From assembly GCA_946998935.1 (NCBI GenBank), contig CAMQBE010000005.1, positions 1 through 11,994 of the forward strand: a stretch of 11,994 bases of DNA, given 5' to 3'. Position numbers and translations under genes: made by a program. Position 1 is the stretch's first letter. Every line of letters begins with the position of its first letter. Positions 8,570-11,994 of this stretch are shown one piece after another. This DNA is from an uncultured Mycoplasma sp. Its GTDB lineage: Bacteria; Bacillota_I; Bacilli_A; Mycoplasmatales; Metamycoplasmataceae. The notes beneath the pieces are model-generated. The model was given only the letters and a program-made list of their open reading frames with translations. It searched no databases and was not told where the DNA came from.

Positions 8570-10066
8570 ATGAAAAAAGTTGTTCTTATGATTATTGACG
8601 GTTTAGGTCTAAGAAAAGAAAAACAAGGTAACGGATTTAAGTTGGCTAATACTCCAACTTTTGATGAATTATTTGCTAAATATCCTAATTCAATTTTACA
8701 AGCTAGCGGTGAATATGTTGGTTTGCCAAAAGGCCAAATGGGTAATAGTGAAGTGGGCCATTTAAATATTGGCGCAGGTACAATTGTTTATACTGGCTTA
8801 AGTTTGATTAATAAAGCAATTAAAGATGGAGAGTTTGAAAAAAATAAAGCTTTTTTAGATACTTTTAAAGAAGCGAAAAAACATAATAAAACACTACATT
8901 TAATTGGTCTTTTAAGCCCTGGCGGAGTGCATTCTCTTGAAGCCCATTTATTCAAATTATTAGATATGTCATATGAAAATAATGTGAGAAATGTTTCAGT
9001 TCATGTTTTAGGAGATGGTCGAGATGTAGCTCCAAAAAGCATTATTTCTTCATTAGAAAAACTAGAAGCTAAAATTGACCAATACAACTATAAAATAGCT
9101 ACAATAGGCGGAAGATTCTATGGCATGGACCGCGACAAAATGTTTGATAGAGTTGAAAAACACTATGAAGCATTATTAGGCAATAGTCAAAATACTTTTA
9201 CTAATAGTATTGATTATGTGAATAGTCAATATGCTAAAGGTATCACTGATGAATTCTTTATTCCTGCAGTTAATAAATCAGCCAACTTTATTAAAGATGG
9301 TGATAGTGTAATTTTCTTCAATTTCCGCCCTGATAGAGCAAGACAATTAACCCATCTTTTAATAGGTTCAAAACTATATGAAAATAAGCCAAAACATCCA
9401 GTTAAAATTGATCGTTTTGTTTCAATGATGAAATATGAAGGAATTAACACTATTGTTGCTTTTGAAGAAATGAATATTTCAAATCCTATTGGGAAAGTTT
9501 TAGAATCAGCTGGTAAAAGTCAACTACGTTTAGCTGAAACTCAAAAGTATGCTCACGTTACATATTTTATGGATGGTGGTAAAGATATTGAATTCAAAAA
9601 TAGCAAAAGAATTATGGTTCCTTCATTAAAAGTAGAATCATATGCAGATGCTCCTCACATGTCAGCAGGAGGTATAACTGATGAATTACTAAAATATGGG
9701 GCTAAATATGATGTAACGATTATGAATTATGCTAACCCTGATATGGTTGGTCACACCGGAAATTTGAAATCTACTATTGAAGCCGTAAGTTTTTTAGACA
9801 CTCAAATCAAAAGAGTGATTGATTGAGCAGCAAAAAATGATGTCACAGTTTTTATCACTGCTGACCATGGAAATGCTGAAATTACTGAAGACAAAGATGG
9901 CAAACCTGCTACTAAACATACCTCGAGTCCAGTTATGTTTATTTGCAGCGATAAAAATGTTAAATTATCAAATGGAATATTGGCTAACGTTGCTCCAACA
10001 GTTTTAGATTACATTAACGTTAAAAAACCTAAAGAAATGGACCAAGAATCATTGTTGGTCAAATAA
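8570..10066 (+). CDS. gpmI: 2,3-bisphosphoglycerate-independent phosphoglycerate mutase
   Basis: Interconverts 3- and 2-phosphoglycerate in glycolysis, using metal ions (usually manganese) and a phosphoserine intermediate. It has 498 residues, close to the usual 505-515. It begins VVLMIIDGLGLR with metal ligand Asp10, then LPKGQMGNSEVGHLNIGAG with the catalytic Ser60. The phosphatase-like insert has HVLGDGRDVAP, IGGRFYGMDRD and FNFRPDRARQL. The second half has NYANPDMVGHTGN and TADHGNAE (430-437, with Asp432 and His433 as metal ligands), then KHTSSPVMF. Trp419 is TGA; under the standard code the last 80 residues, including a metal-binding motif, would be lost. It stands alone between the dnaX promoter and an intrinsic terminator, so it is monocistronic. 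Identity is firm. Confidence 0.97.
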
Positions 10067-10078
10067 CACAATTTAAAG

Positions 10079-10107
10079 TACCTATTTTATAATAATAGGT
10101 ATTTTTT
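10079..10107 (+). terminator. intrinsic terminator of gpmI
   Basis: TACCTATT (10079-10086) and AATAGGTA (10094-10101) form a perfect 8-bp stem with a 7-nt loop, extendable by G-U and A-U pairs, followed by six T (10102-10107). It begins 13 nt after the gpmI stop codon. Classic Rho-independent layout. Confidence 0.85.
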
Positions 10108-10189
10108 AATTAGTGTTTTGCTTATTTGACTATTAAACAGTTTAAATAGTAAAAAATTAAAACTTATTTTTTTTGTTAAAAATATTCAT

Positions 10190-10195
10190 TATAAT
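10190..10195 (+). promoter_or_regulatory. -10 box of the HAD hydrolase gene, probably leaderless
   Basis: A perfect TATAAT at 10190-10195 stands 7 nt before the ATG at 10203. There is no Shine-Dalgarno between (AGTAGAT) and no recognisable -35 box; the expected place is a run of T. The geometry is almost the same as at proS. The predicted transcription start falls at or next to the A of the start codon. Confidence 0.6.
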
Positions 10196-10202
10196 AGTAG
10201 AT

Positions 10203-11084
10203 ATGAATAATAAAAATACTCTAATCAAAAGAATAGTCTTTAGTGATGTTGATGGAACGGTTTATGGTTTTCCAAACAAAATTCTAAGAGAAGAAACACT
10301 TAATTCAGTTGTTGAAGCTAAAGAAAAAAATAATACTGAATTAGTTTTGTGCACTGGTAATGGTGCTTTTAATAAGATTCAAAATTTAGCTAACAAACTA
10401 TTATGTAGATATATTGTAACTGCTAATGGCGCAGCAATTTTTGATAATCAAACAAAAGAATATTTGCATTTCGAATATATGGACAAAAATGAAGCAAAAC
10501 GAGTTTTTGATTTTGCTAAAAAAGTTAATACAACCTTATATTATTTTGGCAAAGATCAATATTATCTATACAATGCCAATAGAAAAATACGACAATTTTT
10601 CACCGATTTTTGTGAATATGCAAACTGGATAGAAGATGGCAGGATTAATGATGATATTTATAAAATTGAAATCTACGATGAGCAATCAAAAATGGACGAA
10701 ATTACAAAATTAGCTAAAAAAGAAAAATTTAACTTTGAAATTTCCTACCAAGGAACACATATTGAAATGACAGCTAAGGGCGTGAATAAAGGTTCGGGGC
10801 TTAAATGAGTTTGCAACAATATTTTTAATGCTGACCTAAATTACGTAATGGCTATTGGTGATAGCGAAAATGACATTTCAATGATGAAAGTAGCTGGCTT
10901 TTCATATGCTATGGATAATGCTAAATTGGCAGTAAAAAAAGTTGCAAAATATTACACCTCTGATGTGTTACAAGATGGGCTTGGTGAAGCTATAAGGGAC
11001 TATATTTTTAGAACAAGATTTGATATCGAAAAGCAAGATTTAGCTTTAAAACTTGAAAGACAAAAAGCAAAAAATAAATATTAA
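10203..11084 (+). CDS. Cof-type HAD-IIB family hydrolase
   Basis: Cytoplasmic Mg-dependent phosphatase of the haloacid dehalogenase superfamily, Cof subgroup, usually acting on sugar phosphates or related small molecules; the substrate cannot be told. It has 293 residues. Motif I is FSDVDGT with nucleophile Asp15 and acid/base Asp17, motif II LCTGNG (most relatives have TGR), motif III Lys in KGVNKGSGLKW, and motif IV AIGDSENDISMM with Asp220 and Asp224. The long cap domain between motifs II and III fits type IIB. Trp202 is TGA; a standard-code reading would separate motif IV from the rest. ATG 10203 was chosen over an in-frame TTG at 10173 because it starts just before motif I and follows a TATAAT box. 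The C-terminal end is Lys-rich. The gene lies between two terminators and is monocistronic. Confidence 0.92.
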
Positions 11085-11118
11085 TTTCATTTTTTTGCAA
11101 TTTAATATTTGACCAAAA

Positions 11119-11140
11119 GTGCTTTTTAGCACAATTTTTT
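11119..11140 (+). terminator. intrinsic terminator after the HAD hydrolase
   Basis: GTGCT (11119-11123) and AGCAC (11128-11132) form a short stem around a TTTT loop, followed after AA by six T (11135-11140). It lies 34 nt after the stop codon. The stem is only 5 bp but has three G-C pairs, standing out in this AT-rich stretch. Confidence 0.65.
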
Positions 11141-11210
11141 GCATTTTTATAAAAAATTTATAAACTTTAAGTAATCTAATAACAACTTCCCTTCTTTTAA
11201 TATATAATTC

Positions 11211-11288
11211 TTTTATACAAATAATAATTAGTATTCTATATATCAATAAAAATCTGAAAAATGGTTTTTTTATGTTATTTGTATAAAA
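11211..11288. repeat. 14-bp perfect inverted repeat flanking a 50-bp segment
   Basis: TTTTATACAAATAA (11211-11224) recurs as its exact reverse complement TTATTTGTATAAAA (11275-11288), with 50 bp between. It lies in the noncoding stretch 11085-11344, just upstream of the likely -10 box of the membrane protein gene. It could be a paired protein-binding site or the borders of an invertible segment. In sequence this AT-rich, a chance origin is not excluded. Confidence 0.5.
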
Positions 11289-11289
11289 A

Positions 11290-11332
11290 ATATGATCATA
11301 TGTTTTTATAAAAAAACTAAACTATAGAAAGG
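11290..11332 (+). promoter_or_regulatory. probable promoter and ribosome binding site of the membrane protein gene
   Basis: A TATGAT box (11291-11296), the same hexamer as in the dnaX promoter, lies within a perfect 12-bp palindrome ATATGATCATAT (11290-11301). No clear -35 box is seen. A GAAAGG Shine-Dalgarno (11327-11332) is rather far, 12 nt, from the ATG at 11345. The start near 11303 is inferred. Confidence 0.4.
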
Positions 11333-11344
11333 TTAAAAAAAGCT

Positions 11345-11994
11345 ATGTACAATTACGAAGAACCAAAAAAACCTTTTTTGAGATGAAATGAATGAACAAC
11401 CCATTTTGCATCTAAAAAAGCTTATTATGCTTTTGGTATTTTAGGCTTTTTAATGCTTGTATTCATTATTGCTAGCGGATTTAACATTAACAATATTGCA
11501 ACTGATGTTGAAGATATTCCTGGTCAAGCTGTATGCTTAGTCTTTATGATTTACTTCTTAATCGTTTGCGTTATTCTTACTGTTTACTATGCAATGATTT
11601 GGTCAAAAAATGGTCAATATAGGATTGAACAAGCAACAATTGCATTTCAAATTGCAACATACATGTTTCCATTCCTATTCATAGCAGGCGCAGCAATTAA
11701 CAACAAAATTGATCACCCTGAAGAAAGCACACCTGAAACCATGGTTATAAATAATCCTTATGGTTTTCAACAAGGCTATGGATATAATCCAGCATGAGGT
11801 CGTCAAACACGTACCTTTGCCTTAACTGGACAATATACTGGTACATATTCACCTTCAGCTGCTTATAATATAGCTGCAACTTCTACATATCAAGCTCCAA
11901 ATTACGGTTTCCAATCACAACAATCAACTGCTTCTTATGGAGCTCAACAACCAACAGGAATGTACAATGTTCCTCCTCGTGGCCCACAATATGG
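11345..11994 (+). CDS. three-span membrane protein with Q/Y/G/P-rich tail (3' end outside window)
   Basis: Not recognised as a named family. 216 codons are visible, starting MYNYEEPKKPFLRWNEW, with both of those Trp as TGA. There is no cleavable signal peptide. Three hydrophobic segments lie at about residues 26-46, 62-85 and 97-118. The N terminus and the loop around 86-96 carry Lys/Arg, while the loop at 47-61 is acidic. This predicts N-terminus inside and the C-terminal part outside the cell. From about residue 119 the protein becomes low-complexity, rich in Gln, Tyr, Gly, Pro, Ser, Thr and Ala, with loosely repeated units such as YGFQQGYGYN and NYGFQSQQ, continuing to the window edge. Base composition rises slightly in GC along this tail. 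A surface-exposed role is inferred from topology only. Confidence 0.8.

Larger units (their letters stand above)
11085..11344. other. 260-nt noncoding stretch
   Basis: AT-rich stretch without a supportable gene on either strand. It holds, in order, the terminator of the HAD gene, a stretch with nothing recognisable (11141-11210), the 14-bp inverted repeat, and the palindrome with the -10 box of the next gene. A short minus-strand open frame overlapping 11046-11246 has no ribosome binding site and no recognisable features. Confidence 0.7.

Noticed and set aside
10129..10150. ACTATT/AATAGT inverted repeat before the HAD gene as a second terminator or operator.
   Set aside because: The stem is only 6 bp of mostly A-T pairs, not followed directly by a T-run, and such pairs are expected by chance in this composition.
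10173..10202. TTG start for the HAD hydrolase.
   Set aside because: The extra residues are encoded over the T-rich run and the TATAAT box, there is no Shine-Dalgarno, and motif I follows normally from ATG 10203.
11046..11246. Minus-strand open frame of 66 codons between the HAD hydrolase and the membrane protein.
   Set aside because: It overlaps the end of the HAD gene and the terminator, is composed of Ile/Lys/Phe-rich AT-driven sequence, and has no Shine-Dalgarno.

Overview
The window reads as chromosome of a mollicute, probably a Mycoplasma of the hominis-type lineages. The DNA is strongly AT-rich. Most of the genes can only be read at full length if TGA codes for tryptophan (genetic code 4). 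One example is the Trp of the PWNYP motif in the aldehyde dehydrogenase; the same holds for proS, tmk, holB, gpmI, the HAD hydrolase and the last membrane protein. Species is not claimed.

Layout. (1) 1-823, minus: 5' part of an archaeal/eukaryal-type prolyl-tRNA synthetase running off the left edge, with a strong promoter placed so close to the ATG that the mRNA should be leaderless or nearly so. (2) 933-1979, plus: a lone DUF4238-family gene whose conserved N-terminal motif is split over two reading frames by an apparent 7-nt insertion. (3) 1974-8385, minus: a seven-gene block, in transcription order dnaX, ybaB/ebfC, recR, tmk, holB, rsmI, and a class-3 aldehyde dehydrogenase. Spacings run from 34 nt down to overlapping stops and starts. 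The first six genes are a compact version of the Firmicutes dnaX-yaaK-recR / tmk-holB-rsmI neighbourhood (clamp loader, recombination mediator, dTMP kinase, 16S rRNA methylation). The aldehyde dehydrogenase is an unrelated addition at the end. (4) 8570-10066, plus: gpmI (phosphoglycerate mutase, lower glycolysis), divergent from dnaX and closed by a clear intrinsic terminator. (5) 10203-11084, plus: a Cof-type HAD hydrolase, again with a TATAAT box 7 nt before the ATG, followed by a second terminator. (6) 11085-11344: a 260-nt AT-rich regulatory stretch with a 14-bp perfect inverted repeat and a palindrome over the likely -10 box. (7) 11345-end, plus: a three-span membrane protein with a Q/Y/G/P-rich tail, cut by the right edge.

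This is mostly housekeeping chromosome. No insertion sequence, phage gene, CRISPR array, tRNA or rRNA is visible. The points most worth a second look are the broken DUF4238 N terminus, an in-frame Shine-Dalgarno plus ATG inside dnaX, the two candidate leaderless genes, and the inverted-repeat region upstream of the probable surface protein.
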